A stretch of DNA of 64,000 nucleotides, taken from assembly GCF_032062135.1 (NCBI RefSeq), contig NC_092866.1, positions 29,463,267-29,527,266 of the forward strand. The letters run 5' to 3'. A program made the position numbers and the translations under genes. Shown one piece after another: positions 21,297-32,754 of the stretch. This DNA is from Pyxicephalus adspersus (Eukaryota > Chordata > Amphibia > Anura > Pyxicephalidae). The first letter of the stretch is position 1; the number at the start of each line of letters is the position of its first letter. The notes under the pieces are model-generated. The model was given only the letters and a program-made list of their open reading frames with translations, ran no database searches and was not told the origin of the DNA.

Positions 21297-21878
21297 TTAA
21301 CCTCTCTAGCGGTAACCCCGAGTGGGGTAGAAAATAGCTGCTGAAAGCAGTAACCCTGAGTCACACTCGGGGTAGGTAAACGATAGTAAATACAGCACTT
21401 ACCTGATCCGCCGGCGTCCCGCGTTGTCCATCGCCGCAATCCCTGTCTTCTTTCCTCTACCTCTGGAGTCTTCTGCACACGATGAGTCACTGGGGAAGTT
21501 CCCGGTGACATAAGTGCGCGTGTACATTGCCCGCGGGGAGGGAAATTCAAAATCCATTTGTATTGCATTCAATACAAAATAACTATTGAATGCAATACAT
21601 TGGATTTATATGTGTAAAAGCAGTACATTGTTTTCAAGAACATTTATTTTACAGTAAATATAATAGTATGAGTATATTATTTTTTTTATTTTAAAAAATT
21701 AAAAATATATATATAATTTTTTTTAATAATTTAAATTATTATTTTTACTTGATTTTGTGTTTCAAACTTTATTAAAATCATACTAATATATTATACTGTA
21801 AAATACATTTTCATGAAAATCAATGTACCGCTTTGAGACATATAAATCCAGACAGAAATGTACCGCTAGGGAGGTTAA
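21297..21878. mobile_element. TTAA MITE with CCCGAGT palindromes, copy 1
   Basis: Flanked by TTAA at 21297-21300 and 21875-21878. The ends are inverted repeats: TTAACCTCTCTAGCGGTAA and, on the other strand, TTAACCTCCCTAGCGGTACA. Just inside the left end are two hairpin words, CCCCGAGTGGGG and CTGAGTCACACTCGGGG. The middle holds the near-palindrome TATTGCATTCAATAC twice and an AT-rich block. Two more copies lie at 41704-42275 and 60681-61268. Confidence 0.8.
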
Positions 21879-21957
21879 TAAGCATATACTGGCAGTGTGG
21901 GACTAGGATATATCTTCATCTACCATATGATTCTCATGGGACCTTGGTCAGGTTAGT

Positions 21958-22545
21958 TTAGGGGTGTCAAACTCAAATACACAAAGGGCCGAAATTAAAA
22001 ACTCAGATTAAGTCGGGGGCCAAACTTGAAATTTATTTAAAAATAGGAAGTAATTCCTTTGAATTAAATATAAAACTTTTTTATATGGAAACAAAGAGTA
22101 ATTGCTTTACATGCAATCTGGAACAAGAAAATACTTGGCAATGCAATGTAAGCACTAATTGGTCCCTAGCTACAGTTCTTGAATCGATTTGAATAAGGAT
22201 GGCATGAATGTTAATAATCAACTGACACCAAATAATGAAATTAATGTTACACATGTATAAATTATGTGCTTATATCTGATAGTTTCACACATTTCACACA
22301 GATGATTACCTTGTACTTTATGTTTTGTTTCCTGCAGATCTGAGAAATTTTATTTCTGCTGTGAGCTAGGAATAGCGACCGGTCTCAGAAGAGAAACAGA
22401 AGACAAGTGATGCTGGGACTTAAATTCCCAGCATTACTTACGTCTATGGAACTGCCCAATGCCGAGCCGCATAGCCAGAGAGCTGTTCCATAGACGCGAG
22501 AAAGTTTGTGGCCACTTCCAGTTGGTCCACAAACTCTCCACTCAA
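21958..22545. mobile_element. hAT-like non-autonomous element, right end not found
   Basis: It opens with AGGGGTGTCAAACTCAAA (21961-21978), the widespread terminal sequence of a hAT family in vertebrates. The right terminal repeat is missing or truncated. Inside, near the right side, three perfect short hairpins stand in a row: TGCTGGGA/TCCCAGCA (22411-22433), CGTCTATGGAAC/GTTCCATAGACG (22441-22496) and AGTTTGTGG/CCACAAACT (22503-22535). Confidence 0.5.
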
Positions 22546-23254
22546 ACTTAACATAACATAACATAACTTAATTTTGTATAAACAATACCATTTTCTCTAA
22601 ATAAAACAGAACAGCAACTCTCTAGATATGCTGATGTCTGTGTCTGTTCACTTAAGATTGTAATATTAACCCAACAGATTTATTTTATTGAAGAAATAAA
22701 CTTTTCCTTGACAGCGTCACCTGATCTCACTCCTGCACAGAGCGAGTTCGGGTTATGTCACAATAAGAAGGAAGAAGAGGGCACAGGTTTGAAGGATCAA
22801 GATCTGGTGTGCCAGTTACATGATTGGCCGTGCATGTAGGTAGGACACTTTTGACAATGGTCTCTGGTTCAGGAGTGGCTTGACACAAGGAATGCAAAGA
22901 TTGTAGCCACAGTCCACTCCTTGTGAATCTCCCCCAAATTCATGAATGGGCTTCACAATCCACTGAAGGCTGTATTTATCCCTGTTGCTTGGGCGCCTTT
23001 TTCTGAAACATTTTTTTTCTTCCACTTTCCTTCCACTTTCTATTAGTATGCTTGCATACAGCATTCTGTGAAAAGCCAGCTTCTTTAGCTTTAGACCTTT
23101 TGTGGCTTATCCTCAATGACTGTATTCTGGACAACTCCTAAGTCTGCAGTCTTCCCCATAATTGTGTGGCCTACTGAGCCAGACTGAAAGACAATTTAAA
23201 GGCTCAAGATAGCATTGCAGACATTTTGAGTTAATTAGTTAAAAGGTATGATAA
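22546..23254. other. Unannotated stretch
   Basis: A short ACATA repeat lies at 22550-22568. The rest shows no gene or transposon end that I can name; a minus-strand frame at 22816-23064 has no recognisable domain. Confidence 0.4.
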
Positions 23255-23481
23255 ACCATGGGCCTGATTTATTAAAGCTCTCCAAAGCTGAAGAAGATAC
23301 AGTTTTATCTGGGCGATCCAGCAAACCTGGAACAGATCTGGTCCAGAATTGAAAACATTTGCTAACAAATAGCAAATTACTTTTAAGAAGTCCATTCCAG
23401 GTTTGCTGGATCACCCAGCTTCATTGATGAAAGTGTACCCTCTCCAGCCTTGGAGAGCTTTATTAGGTCACGCCCCATGGG
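23255..23481. mobile_element. Fold-back MITE
   Basis: The two halves are inverted copies of each other: GATTTATTAAAGCTCTCCAA (23265-23284) against TTGGAGAGCTTTATTAGGTC near 23450-23470, and GATCCAGCAAACCTGGAA (about 23317) against TCCAGGTTTGCTGGATC (about 23396). The whole 225 bp can fold into one long hairpin with a small loop. CCATGG flanks both ends. No coding sequence is present. Confidence 0.75.
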
Positions 23482-23494
23482 TCTACTAAATTTA

Positions 23495-23718
23495 ACTTTT
23501 CCACAATATTCTAATTTTTTGAAATACTGAATTTTGTTTTTTTTTATTACCTTTAGGCCATAATCAGCAAAATGAAAAGATGAAAAAAAATAAATGCTTG
23601 GGAATATATCACTCTGTGTGTAATAAATCTATACATGAGTTTCACTTTTTGAATTGAATTACTGAAATAAATTAACTTTTTGATGATATTCTAATTTTGT
23701 GAGATGTACCTGTATATT
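23495..23718. mobile_element. Tc1/mariner-type terminal fragment
   Basis: The right end, read on the other strand, is TACAGGTACATCTCACAAAA (from 23714), followed by TTAGAATATCATCAAAAAGT, a known teleost and amphibian inverted repeat. A matching internal word (ATATTCTAATTTT) stands at 23509. The left terminal repeat is missing and no transposase is left. Confidence 0.55.
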
Positions 23719-23825
23719 CACTATAATCACCCCTTCCCTTCAACTTTTCTTGTTTCCTTTACTGTTCATCTCTTTTTGGCTTAACAATAAATTGGTTCTG
23801 ATTCTGGCTGTTGTATCTTCCTTGT

Positions 23826-24122
23826 TAGGCTGGGTCTACATGGATGTTTTTTAAAAACACATGTAAACGTTCCTGTTACATTTATATGCATTTTTATGCA
23901 CTTATTGGCTTTTTAAAGGGTGCCTTTAAAATGCTGAAAAAGGCCAATGCCGCGTTTTCCCGCATTTTTATTGCGATTTTATTTAAGATAAATGCCATAA
24001 ACGTGCCTCAAGGAAACGTCCTGGTGTAGATTAACCTATTGTAATGCATAGGGATTTCAAACAAGAGCTTTAAAAGCCTCAGGTTAAACGCTGGGGAAAC
24101 AGTCTGTGTAGACTAAGCCTTA
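23826..24122. mobile_element. MITE of the GTCTACA/GTAGACT-ended family, copy 1
   Basis: It begins TTAGGCTGGGTCTACATGGA and ends TGTGTAGACTAAGCCTTAG, which are inverted repeats of each other. The segment CCTGGTGTAGATTAACC (24020) through TTAAACGCTGGGGAAA (24083-24098) recurs almost exactly at 52628-52704. It has no coding capacity. Confidence 0.65.
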
Positions 24123-24141
24123 GTCAAAACTTGGATAATAT

Positions 24142-24180
24142 GTATTTAAAATAAATAAATAAATAAATAAATAAATAAAA
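24142..24180. repeat. Microsatellite (AAAT)n
   Basis: About nine AAAT units are seen in a row directly after AT-rich DNA. A shorter run of the same unit lies at 26999-27018. Confidence 0.9.
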
Positions 24181-24575
24181 ATCTTCTGTTTAAGAATGTA
24201 AACAATTTTTAAATTACATCTTATCTAAATTAATATTTTTCATCCACTAATGTGACAAACAAGCAACAACAAATCTAAAAACTAATAGTGCAGACTATCT
24301 AATACAAAAGGACACCAGATATTATTTAGAAAAAAGAGAATGCTTCCTGTACAAAGGTCAGCATACAAGCTGTTAAAGTGACCTACTGTAACTTGACACT
24401 GTGGCATATACAGCTAGAGACAATATAGTAGTGTTAGGTTCATTTGAGCATTAGAGCCATTGATGAAGAATACAAATAAAACAAATCCACCTGAATTAAT
24501 TGGTAAAGTATGGTATGACAGAAAAAACATCTATGAAGCTATCAAGCATAAAAAAGTAGTAACTTCATAATCTTA

Positions 24576-24890
24576 AACCGCATACACACGTGCCATTTTA
24601 GTCGTTGGAAAGGATCTTTCACGATCCCTTCCAACGACTAAAGACTGCACGATGCAGGAACGAGTGCTGTACATACAGCACTGTTCTGCTCTATGGAGAG
24701 GGAAGGGGGAGTACGACAGAGCGGCACCCCGCTGCGTGATCTTCCCTTGCATTAGGATCGTTCCTTGTCCATCGTCCGTGGATCTGCCAGGACGGTTGTT
24801 CGGGCGATGGATGACGGTCACTGTTCACACAGCAGATTCTCGTCCGATATCGGCCCTGAACCATTGGACGTGTGTACATAGCTTTAGACA
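24576..24890. mobile_element. MITE of the TACACACGT-ended family, copy 1
   Basis: The left end reads CATACACACGTGCCATTTTA (about 24583) and the right end GGACGTGTGTACATAGC (24867-24883); these are inverted repeats. The left end also contains a tight hairpin, TAGTCGTTGG ... CCAACGACTA (24599-24641). Related copies lie at 52723-53158 and 54887-54975. Confidence 0.65.
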
Positions 24891-27410
24891 CTTGAAAAAA
24901 CAAATGCAAGTTTATCTATGGCTGTATCAGTGATTACATGCTAAGACTTTATCAAAAGAATGGCCTCTGTTGGACAGGCAAAGTTCACTCACTACTTTTG
25001 TTCCACCATATCCACTGTGAAAGAGCAACATCCAAACAGTTGAAGTACTAGCTTGGTAATAAAGTTAAATTTAATTCTAATAAAACACCGCAAATTTAAA
25101 ATTATGTATGACCCAACTCCTCAGTAGCCATCCAAAAACAGCTGGGTGGTTACTGAAAAGTGCAGGATGCAGTGTCACCGTCAGGCGCTTTGCATTATAT
25201 GGCTATCTGCTCCGTTCAGACCTGCTATCATCGAACTCTTTGTGGATTTGAGATGTAACCAAATGTAAATTAAGTCAGTGCATGAAAAACTCAGATAAAA
25301 TATTTTACTTTTTTTAGTGTTTTATGTTCACAGAGCTGCAGTCACTGTTGAGTTCATAAAGTCATTCCTACTTTTTGCATACCTTAAAGTTAAACTTTAT
25401 TACCAAAAACTAAATAGGGAGGTTTTTTTCAGTGCAAAAAAAAAAAACACATACAAAAATAAAAAATGTTTTCTGCCTCTTGCAAGAAAGGATGCACAGG
25501 AGTTTATAGTGGCCAGTAAAGATAGCCAAAGACCCTGAACCAAAAACCGTGCAAATATGTCAAAAGGGAGCTTGTTTTTATCATATATGTGAAAAAGTGT
25601 GTTACATTAAAAAAAAAAGTTAATTCAAATACGGACATTCTTTTTCCATTAAGGCTGTCTTTTTTTCTGCTTGAAGATACACTGTTAAACCCCTTTCTTA
25701 CTTGTGGAAAACAAGAAAATTGCTTTGTTAGCTGCTCCTAGGCACATAGCAAACTGGTGCTATGTGCCCAAGATTGGCAAACTGCACTGCAGGTAATGCA
25801 TTTGCTCATAGTTGTGGCTGCAGTGTGATTCTTCCTCCAGAAAAGCTATTGTATGGCTGAAGGTGACTTGTTGCTGTCTGGAACTACGCTGCGATCCACC
25901 ACTGCCACAACTATGTGCAAACATGTGCACAAAATAGTTCCCAACTACTCCCATTCAGCTGAATGGTAGTGGTTAGAACGGTGGGTTAAGCCTCAAGCAG
26001 AATGCAGAAATGCCACTTAGTGTGTTCTCAAAGCTGGAAGATTTATTTGCACAACATTGTAAAGAGGCACCAAGAGAAAGGAAATCATTGCAGCAGATTG
26101 ATGAATATTAATAAAACACGTTTCTTTTTTCAATCACATTTCCTGTGTTGCAATAAGAAAGTTCCGGAGAATATAAGTTAAGTAACATGCTCATGTTCTC
26201 TTTTATTTGAACCACACTGGGACGTGATTTACAACTAAGTTCACTGGAATTTTTTTGAAAATTTTGCTTTGCTGATCTCTTGAAATATCATGTACAGTAG
26301 GTGACCATGTAGGATTTGTGCCAGAAAATGTTGAGTCTTTTATATATCTATCTTTCCCAATAAAGTTGTGTTCAAACAAAGCTGCAGCAAAAGATGAAAG
26401 TAAATGGGTCATTATGGGATAAAGTAAAAATGATAAGAAAAAAAAAAACAAAATCTGCTTTTGATGCAATACACAGCTCAAAGTACGTTTTCTGCCCCTT
26501 GATGTACTCAGTCAGATGGCCAGCATCATTCGGCCTACAACCTCTGAGCCCAGGTTGCCCTGGATCCACCTAGCCTGTGACTGAACAGTCTAAAGAACAC
26601 AGTGATTAGCTCAAATACTTGTCTAGAGCCCAGTTTTAAAAACGATCTACAAATATGAGGCTTGGTGCAAAATGGAGTGCTTAGATAGGGTCGTTTTTAC
26701 CAGAACTAGAATGTATACAATGTGATAAAACACTAAATAAATGAAAAAAAATACTTCTGAGACAGGTCTTTAAGGAGGCATGATCACTGTCTGACTAATG
26801 GACATTCTAAATAAAGTAGTACATACTTGGAGCACATCACAGTTACCCAACCAGCTGAAAATAAAACAGACCATATTTGAATAGCTTCTGGTCAATGCAA
26901 ATACAAATGTTGCCTTTATTATTAGGAGTGACTAAACTCAGTTATTCTTTTGGTTAAGTGATCACCCACGACCACGGAAAAAAAGTCTAAATGAGCACTA
27001 AATAAATAAATAAATAAAGCAAATCATGTTATTTGTGTAATATTCCTAGCAAATGAAGTGATTCCAAAACTCAGGCCTTCGAAGCTCAGAGATCATGCAG
27101 CTGCACCATTTTAGGGATTTATAACCCCATGTCTCTGTCACATGCCAAATTATGAATCTAAGAACACCTAGAAATAAACAGATACCAAAACTTCTATTCC
27201 TACAAAAAAATCAGATTCAGAGTGCATTTTTAAAGGAGAAACATATTTGGGCAGCCACACTTTGTTAATGGAAAATATTTTTGCACGTAATACGTGATAC
27301 TGAATTTAGACAAGCCTTCATTTCAGCATTGACAGCGACTACACAGCTTTACAGACACTTCTGACAACTCCCAAGCACTTTCCTAAAGCCAAAACACATT
27401 TTCATCTCAC
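24891..27410 (-). other. Presumed start of intron 1 of the EHBP1-family gene
   Basis: This runs from the exon's splice donor (GTGAGA at 27410) toward lower coordinates. It is AT-rich, with A-runs at 25434 and 26441 and an AAAT run at 26999. I found no second exon. A stretch at 25740-25990 has partly inverted words (GGCACATAGCAAACTGGTGCTATGTGCCC) and may be a worn MITE. Other short frames look like chance. Confidence 0.45.
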
Positions 27411-27514
27411 CATTTCTGGGTGCACTCTAATATGAGCTCTTGGTAAGAGGCCACAAACTGAAAACGGGATGCTCTCTTGCCGGTCCTCTGCAGTCTTTTC
27501 CAAACCGAAGTCAT
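27411..27514 (-). CDS. ehbp1l1: EHBP1/EHBP1L1 family, first coding exon
   Basis: On the minus strand an ATG at 27514-27512, in the context ACCACCATGA, opens 34 codons plus two bases and then meets GTGAGA, a good splice donor, at 27410. The peptide starts MTSVWKRLQR and later reads FQFVASYQEL and LECTQK, which I recognise as the N-terminus of EH domain-binding protein 1 and its paralogue EHBP1L1. The split last codon would complete a Trp, as expected before the conserved QPDK stretch of the next exon. In the family this begins the N-terminal C2 (NT-C2) domain; the full proteins also have a CH domain and a C-terminal bMERB domain and link Rab8/10-type membranes to actin. The MTS start favours EHBP1L1, while ASYQEL is more like EHBP1, so the paralogue is unsettled. 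No further exon was found at lower coordinates, so intron 1 probably fills the left part of the window. Confidence 0.85.
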
Positions 27515-28060
27515 GGTGGTCTCTCAGTGACAGTCTCTGCTACAATCCAGCATGATGTTGTGCGAACTTAGTCTCCTTGTTGATGACTCAGTTGAGTTCT
27601 CTCTTCTTGCCTCTCCCTTCCTGTATGAATTTTCAGTGTCACAATTGCTGTTCATGTGTAAGTCATTTACTTAATTTTTTTTAACATAAACCTACTTTCC
27701 TTCATAAAAAACTGTACACAGTTACTGTGTGTGCTGTAACCTTTCCTCCCTTTGTAGGGTTTCTTCTACAGCCTTACAGTAAATATTTATGTGACTCAGT
27801 GACAATGTCTTTCTTTTCAGCTTTGTAGTCATACGTCCATCAGTAGTTCCTGTATGTCAGTGACTACCCTTTCTTCACACTTCTGGCTGTCTCCTTTAGC
27901 ACTCTTCAGTAATTGAATTCCGAAGCCTGTCTCTGCTTGTTCCGTCTGTGAGCGTTTGCCGTCTCTTTCCCTGTCAGACAGAGACAGCCTGTTCCCCTCA
28001 GCTAAGCAGAAGTAAACTTTCTTCCAAGGAGGAGGGAGGAGAGAGGGTGTGACTCTGACT
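27515..28060 (-). promoter_or_regulatory. Putative 5' UTR and promoter region of the EHBP1-family gene
   Basis: This stretch lies directly upstream of the start codon on the minus strand. It shows no transposon signature, unlike most of the window, and contains purine-rich and CT-rich blocks (for example 28020-28050), which would suit a vertebrate 5' UTR and promoter. No TATA box or clear initiator can be assigned, and an extra non-coding exon could be hidden here. The boundaries are inferred only from position and the absence of repeats. Confidence 0.35.
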
Positions 28061-28547
28061 GTGTATATATCTATCTATATACCACAACTGTCCCTGTATA
28101 TATTACATTCTCTGTACTATAAACCATGAATAAGCAAGTTATTTTACTAAAGTTGTAGAAGGCACATAACGTTCTATTCCTAATAACTGTAGTTCCTGAA
28201 TACTGAAAGTGGCAAGATCTCTTTCAGACATAACCAGTCAATACATTTGTGTACTGAGAGCAGTGCATTATTCTACTCATTAATTCATGATAGTTTTTCT
28301 ACAACAGCTGTTACCTTTACCTAAAACAATGATAGCAAACATATTAGTGAGAGTAATAAAGGTATATACTCGTGCTCTATTGCTGTCCATTGTCTTTATA
28401 TCTAATGCTGCCCAATACTTACTGTATATTGTTTCTGCACCATAGTCCTCTCAGTGTTTAAGAACAAACTCTAACCGACCTACAATGAAATGTTTACACC
28501 TGACAAAGCCTGTAAGTGCAGGGATCATGTTTTTAGACACTTGGTTT

Positions 28548-29112
28548 TTAAAGTGAAACTAAACCTAAAAATCAAACAATTGCGACCAGGCAGTTTGTTT
28601 ATTACAGACGGGACATGCTACAGTATGTCTCTTTTGCAATAAAACAAACTTACCTTCCTGTTTGCAATTTCCTTCATAATGTACACTGAGCTGTGCATGC
28701 AGGGGTGTATGGTCCTGGCATAGCTGACAGCTGGGAATGAATGAACTTTTGCACATGCACATAACCAATGTCATTTCAGCATGGCCAAACAAAACAGCAG
28801 AAGCTCCCAAACCCAAAAGTGGACTGGGTGTAGACGCCAGTGCTGGCTAAGGAACATGCATAGCTCAGTGCATGATCACCGCATAACTGGCTGCTAGGAT
28901 GGAATGAGCTCCTATGTGCAGAAGTCATGTCATTCTAGCTTGGCCAATCAAAATGGCCGAAGTTCCAGGATCCAGAAGTAGACCTGGTAAAGGTATTGGT
29001 GTCATTGTGAACTGGATCGTAAGTGTGTCTTATTGCATAACAGACATAGCATGTCCCTTCTCCGATAAGCAACCTGTCTGCTTCCTTTTTTTCATATTTG
29101 GTTCTGCTTTAG
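28548..29112. mobile_element. MITE with TAAAGYRRAACYAAA ends
   Basis: The left end reads TTAAAGTGAAACTAAACC (about 28548-28565). The right end read on the other strand is CTAAAGCAGAACCAAATATG (about 29112 back). The interior has two related blocks (GTGCATG, CAATG or CATTCTAGC, GGCCAA) in inverted or repeated form. No open frame of note is present. The element lies 0.5 kb upstream of the host exon's promoter region. Confidence 0.5.
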
Positions 29113-29217
29113 GGTTCTGTGTATCTAAGCTGTCAATTTATGTAAATATGAGGAATAGGTATTCCTACTTTGTAAACACTGTGCCAAGCACAATATCAAA
29201 CAATCTAAAGCAGAGCC

Positions 29218-29230
29218 CCCCCCCCCCCCT
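29218..29230. repeat. Poly(C) tract
   Basis: Thirteen or so C residues in a row follow CAGAG. Similar C-runs occur at 39893 and 39918. Confidence 0.85.
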
Positions 29231-29681
29231 CAAAATTTACACAGAGATGTAGCAGGCGCATAAATGCACTGAATTACACAAAATGAAGAATAGGTTTTCC
29301 TAAATGGGTCCTCCTTCTGACCCAATGATAATCAACATTACAGTGCTCACATACAACTCCTTCCTGTGTCACATGCTTTTCAGATTAGACGGTAAACTTT
29401 GTGCTAAATAGTGTTGTACTTACAGGGAGGATAATTGCATATCCCATGCATCTTGTAACAGTGCACAACCTTTTGGATTAGCTGCATTTAGGCTACTTTA
29501 TTGGAGAGGGTCACATACCTGGAAGCACACCATATTTTGAAGCAACTGAAGAATAGAAAAGAGAAGCAGAGGATTGCTGTGAAAGTAAAAAAAAAAGTTG
29601 ATTGGGCTTGGGTTGAGTAGGCTAGCAAGAGGCTGTCACTTCTTCCTATTCAAAGTGACAGAGTCTCTTCAGAGGCAGTTA

Positions 29682-29728
29682 AAGATAAACTAAACCTCAA
29701 AACACAATGTTATATATTGTAGTTTACT
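29682..29728. mobile_element. Truncated MITE end
   Basis: TTAAAGATAAACTAAACC at about 29682 matches the left end of the MITE at 28548. Only about 45 bp remain before CR1 sequence starts, so it was cut or the CR1 inserted beside it. Confidence 0.4.
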
Positions 29729-31125
29729 AGTTCTTAGATGTGGATCATGCATGACTTCAAGAACGACAGAAGTTTTCAAACAAATTTACTCTCCTTTTAT
29801 GAGGAAGTAAGTAAACAAGTAGACAGTGGAGTAGCAGTTGATATAGTGTACTTGAACTTTGCTAAAGCATTTGACACCGTACCTCACAGACAGTTAATAT
29901 GCAGGTTAGGGTCAATAGGCTTAGAAAAGTCAATCTGTAAATGTATAGAGAACTGGCTTAAAGACCACATCCAGAGAGTAGTGATTCTTACTCTGGATGG
30001 TCTAAGATTATTAGTGGTGTACTCCAGGATTCAGTGTTGGGACCTTTACTGTTTAACATTTTTTAAAATGATATAGAGTTTGGGATTAAAAGTACCATTT
30101 TTGTGTTTGAAGATGACACCAAACTACGTAATGGAATTAGGTCCATACAGAATGTCTATAATCTATAAGCAGACCTGGATGTACTGTTGGATTGGGCAGC
30201 CAAGTGGCAAATGACATTTAATATAGATAAATGTAAAGTTATGCACTTGGTGGCTAACTACATGCATGTTTCATACTGTCTAGGGGGAATACATTTGGGG
30301 GAGTCAGAAATGGAAAAGGATCTGGGGGTTCTGGTAGATCATAGACTTAATAACAGCATGCAATGCCAAGCTGCAATATCTAATGCTAGTAAAGTACTTT
30401 CTTGTATTAAAAGAGGAATAGACTGCAAATATGAAGACATAATCCTGCCCCTGTTGGTCAGACAACATCTGGAATATGCAGTCCAGTTTTGGGCACCAGT
30501 TCACAAAAAAGGACATTGTGGAATTGAAGAGCGTACAACTAAATTAATAAAAGGAATGGAGGAGCTCAGCTTTGAGATAAGATTAGCTGAACTGAATCTA
30601 TTCTCCCTTGAGAGGAGACGTATGGGGGGGGGTATGATCACCCTGTATAAATATATAAATGGTCCAAATAGAGAACTCTCTTACCAATTATTCAATCTGA
30701 GATCATTACAAAAAAACAAGAGGACACTCTGCATCTGGAGGAAAAGAAGTTTAAGCCCCGGATAAGGAAGGGATTCTTCACTGTAAGGTCTGTGAAAATG
30801 TGGAATCAGCTCCCTCAGCAAGTAGTTTCAGTGACTACTATAGATTGCTTTAAGAAAAACCTAAATGCATTTCTAGAAGCACAGAATAAAACTGGGTATT
30901 AAAGCTTTAAAGTAAAGATAACAGTGACTGTTGATCCAGGGAACATCCTCATGGAATCAGGAAGGAACTTTTTTCCCCTGTTGAAGCAAATTGTACCAGG
31001 GTTTTTTGAGCCTTCCCCTGGACCAACTATTTCCAGGGTTTTTATACCTGGGATATGTTTATTTACCTTGTGGTTGAACTTGGTCTTGACCTACTATGAA
31101 ACTATATATATATATATATATATAT
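29729..31125 (+). pseudogene. CR1-type LINE, 5'-truncated copy 1 (RT and 3' UTR)
   Basis: The frame 29738-30076 carries VYLNFAKAFDTVPHRQL, an RT block of CR1-clade LINEs. After a frameshift that removes most of the YADD region, 30187-30765 reads [45 protein letters not shown] and [16 protein letters not shown], the thumb and C-terminal region. The tail GFFTVRSVKMWNQLPQ, a non-coding 3' UTR and a terminal (TA)n run (31101-31125) complete the 3' end. It starts abruptly at about 29735, typical 5' truncation. It preserves the uninterrupted sequence at 30081-30110 into which copy 2 received an L1 insertion. Confidence 0.9.
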
Positions 31126-32139
31126 CTGTATCTCAAACATCTGTACAGACCTAAAGTTCTGCTGTAAGTGGGCATTTTTATTTTAGAAGGTGCATGCTTC
31201 TTAGATAATGCTGTTTTCTTATCAGTCTTGTCTATGTCTGTGCTCTCCAGTTGTTTAAGTGTTGATAAATATTGTGTTTGGAAACTATAAAACAAAACAA
31301 ACAGTGGAAATTTTGTTCACATCACAAAAACTAAAGAAATAACAAACAAGTCTTTTAGTATTCTATGTGAATGAATAGTTCCTTCATCTAGTCCTATTAC
31401 TATTTATTGTAGTCTGTTGGTAGTATGTACAAGAAAAAAAAATATACTGCTGTCCCTGCTTCTTCCTTGTATTTTATCTTTTAATATGCCCAATATTAAA
31501 TGCCCAATTGACCAATTTTACTGGAATGTAAAACTATTGACATTTTACAATTCTGAGTTAGTATTGGGTCAGGAATGGAAGGAAATTCTTTCAGTGGTAA
31601 CACAATGAATCACATGGCTCAGTATTATGTCTCTTACTATATCAAAGTGCTTTCATTTGCAAAGCATATTAAAATATGATAATTGGTCATTTCAAATCAC
31701 CGCAAACTGTAGTATTTTATTTATAGGGATTACTGTTTTTTTTCGCATATTACATCCAAAAGTTCCAAAATGCTAACTTTATAATATGTGTTTTTAAGGT
31801 CAACTTCACTTTTAATAAAGTTGCCTTTAAAAGCCCCTTACATCTCCCATTTTTTAATTCACATAGCTATATACTTTTGTGTTTACCTTTGCTCTGGAGA
31901 TCTGCACTACCCAGTGTTGCATGCCCTTTGCTTGAAAAAGCTCCTGGCCAGGCCCTATATCTACTGCACATACCTCATTTATTCCCATCCCCGAGACCTT
32001 TTAAATAGCGCTGAGCTTACATTTTTCCAGGGTGTGGTGTGTGCATCATAACCCAATTTGAGGTATGGCCAAAATGAAGTGGGGTGTGTCCAAGCAGAAG
32101 GAGGTGTGTTCACTTAGAATAACATGCAGGTAATAACAA
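31126..32139. other. Unannotated stretch
   Basis: AT-rich DNA with no coding homology. A segment at 32030-32110 with repeated GGTGTGT words resembles a dispersed amphibian repeat, but I cannot name it. Confidence 0.4.
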
Positions 32140-32480
32140 TAGCAGGAATATTTTATCAACAACAGGTAAATATCTGTCATATGCAGATAATGTCTGCAAC
32201 AGGCAGATGTCAATGACATATGAATGGTACTACCAACAGGCAGGTTTTACTGACAGGCAAAGTTTAATGTAGATGTTATCAACAGGCAGATAATGTAGAT
32301 ATTATCAACAGGCAGATAGCAACAAGGCACAACATTCAATGATAGTCTAATTACATTCGCCAGTAACAGGTTCTTTAGTGACAGAGAGAAACACCTATAT
32401 CAAATGCCGTAATGACAGTGATATTCACCAGTAACAGGTACAACAGTCACGTTTACCAGAAACAGGTATGTCAGTGACAG
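32140..32480. repeat. Degenerate minisatellite with CAACAGGCAGAT units
   Basis: Units of about 24-30 bp share the words ATCAACAGGCAGATAATGTA, CCAACAGGCAGG and CCAGTAACAGGT. At least eight imperfect units can be counted; the best pair stands at 32277-32326. Farther right, the units shift to GTAACAGGTWYWWCAGT. No coding function is seen. Confidence 0.65.
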
Positions 32481-32754
32481 GAACATTCTATGGTGTAGCT
32501 AACCTAATATATTTATTGCATGACAATTTTTTTTTTTGCTTCTCTATATCTAACAACTGCTATGATCTGTGCTTTCATCAAAGGAATCCATTACTAATAT
32601 TTTCAATATCCACCACTGCACTGCACATAATTTACCCAGGCTTTTACTTGTAAATGCTAGTTTTGAGAGCATCAAGTACAGTAAGCACTTACAGAACACA
32701 ATGCTTTCCTAAAGCACTTAAGCAACATCTAGAATGGGAGTGCTGCATACAAAA

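Noticed and set aside
26203..26569. Minus-strand frame (LTEYIKGQKTYFELCIASKAD) considered as exon 2 of the EHBP1-family gene
   Set aside because: The peptide does not match the conserved QPDKLVVVW region expected next, and no suitable acceptor precedes it.
30304..30516. Minus-strand frame repeated at 50599-50817
   Set aside because: The repetition is explained by the two CR1 copies; the frame is antisense to RT.
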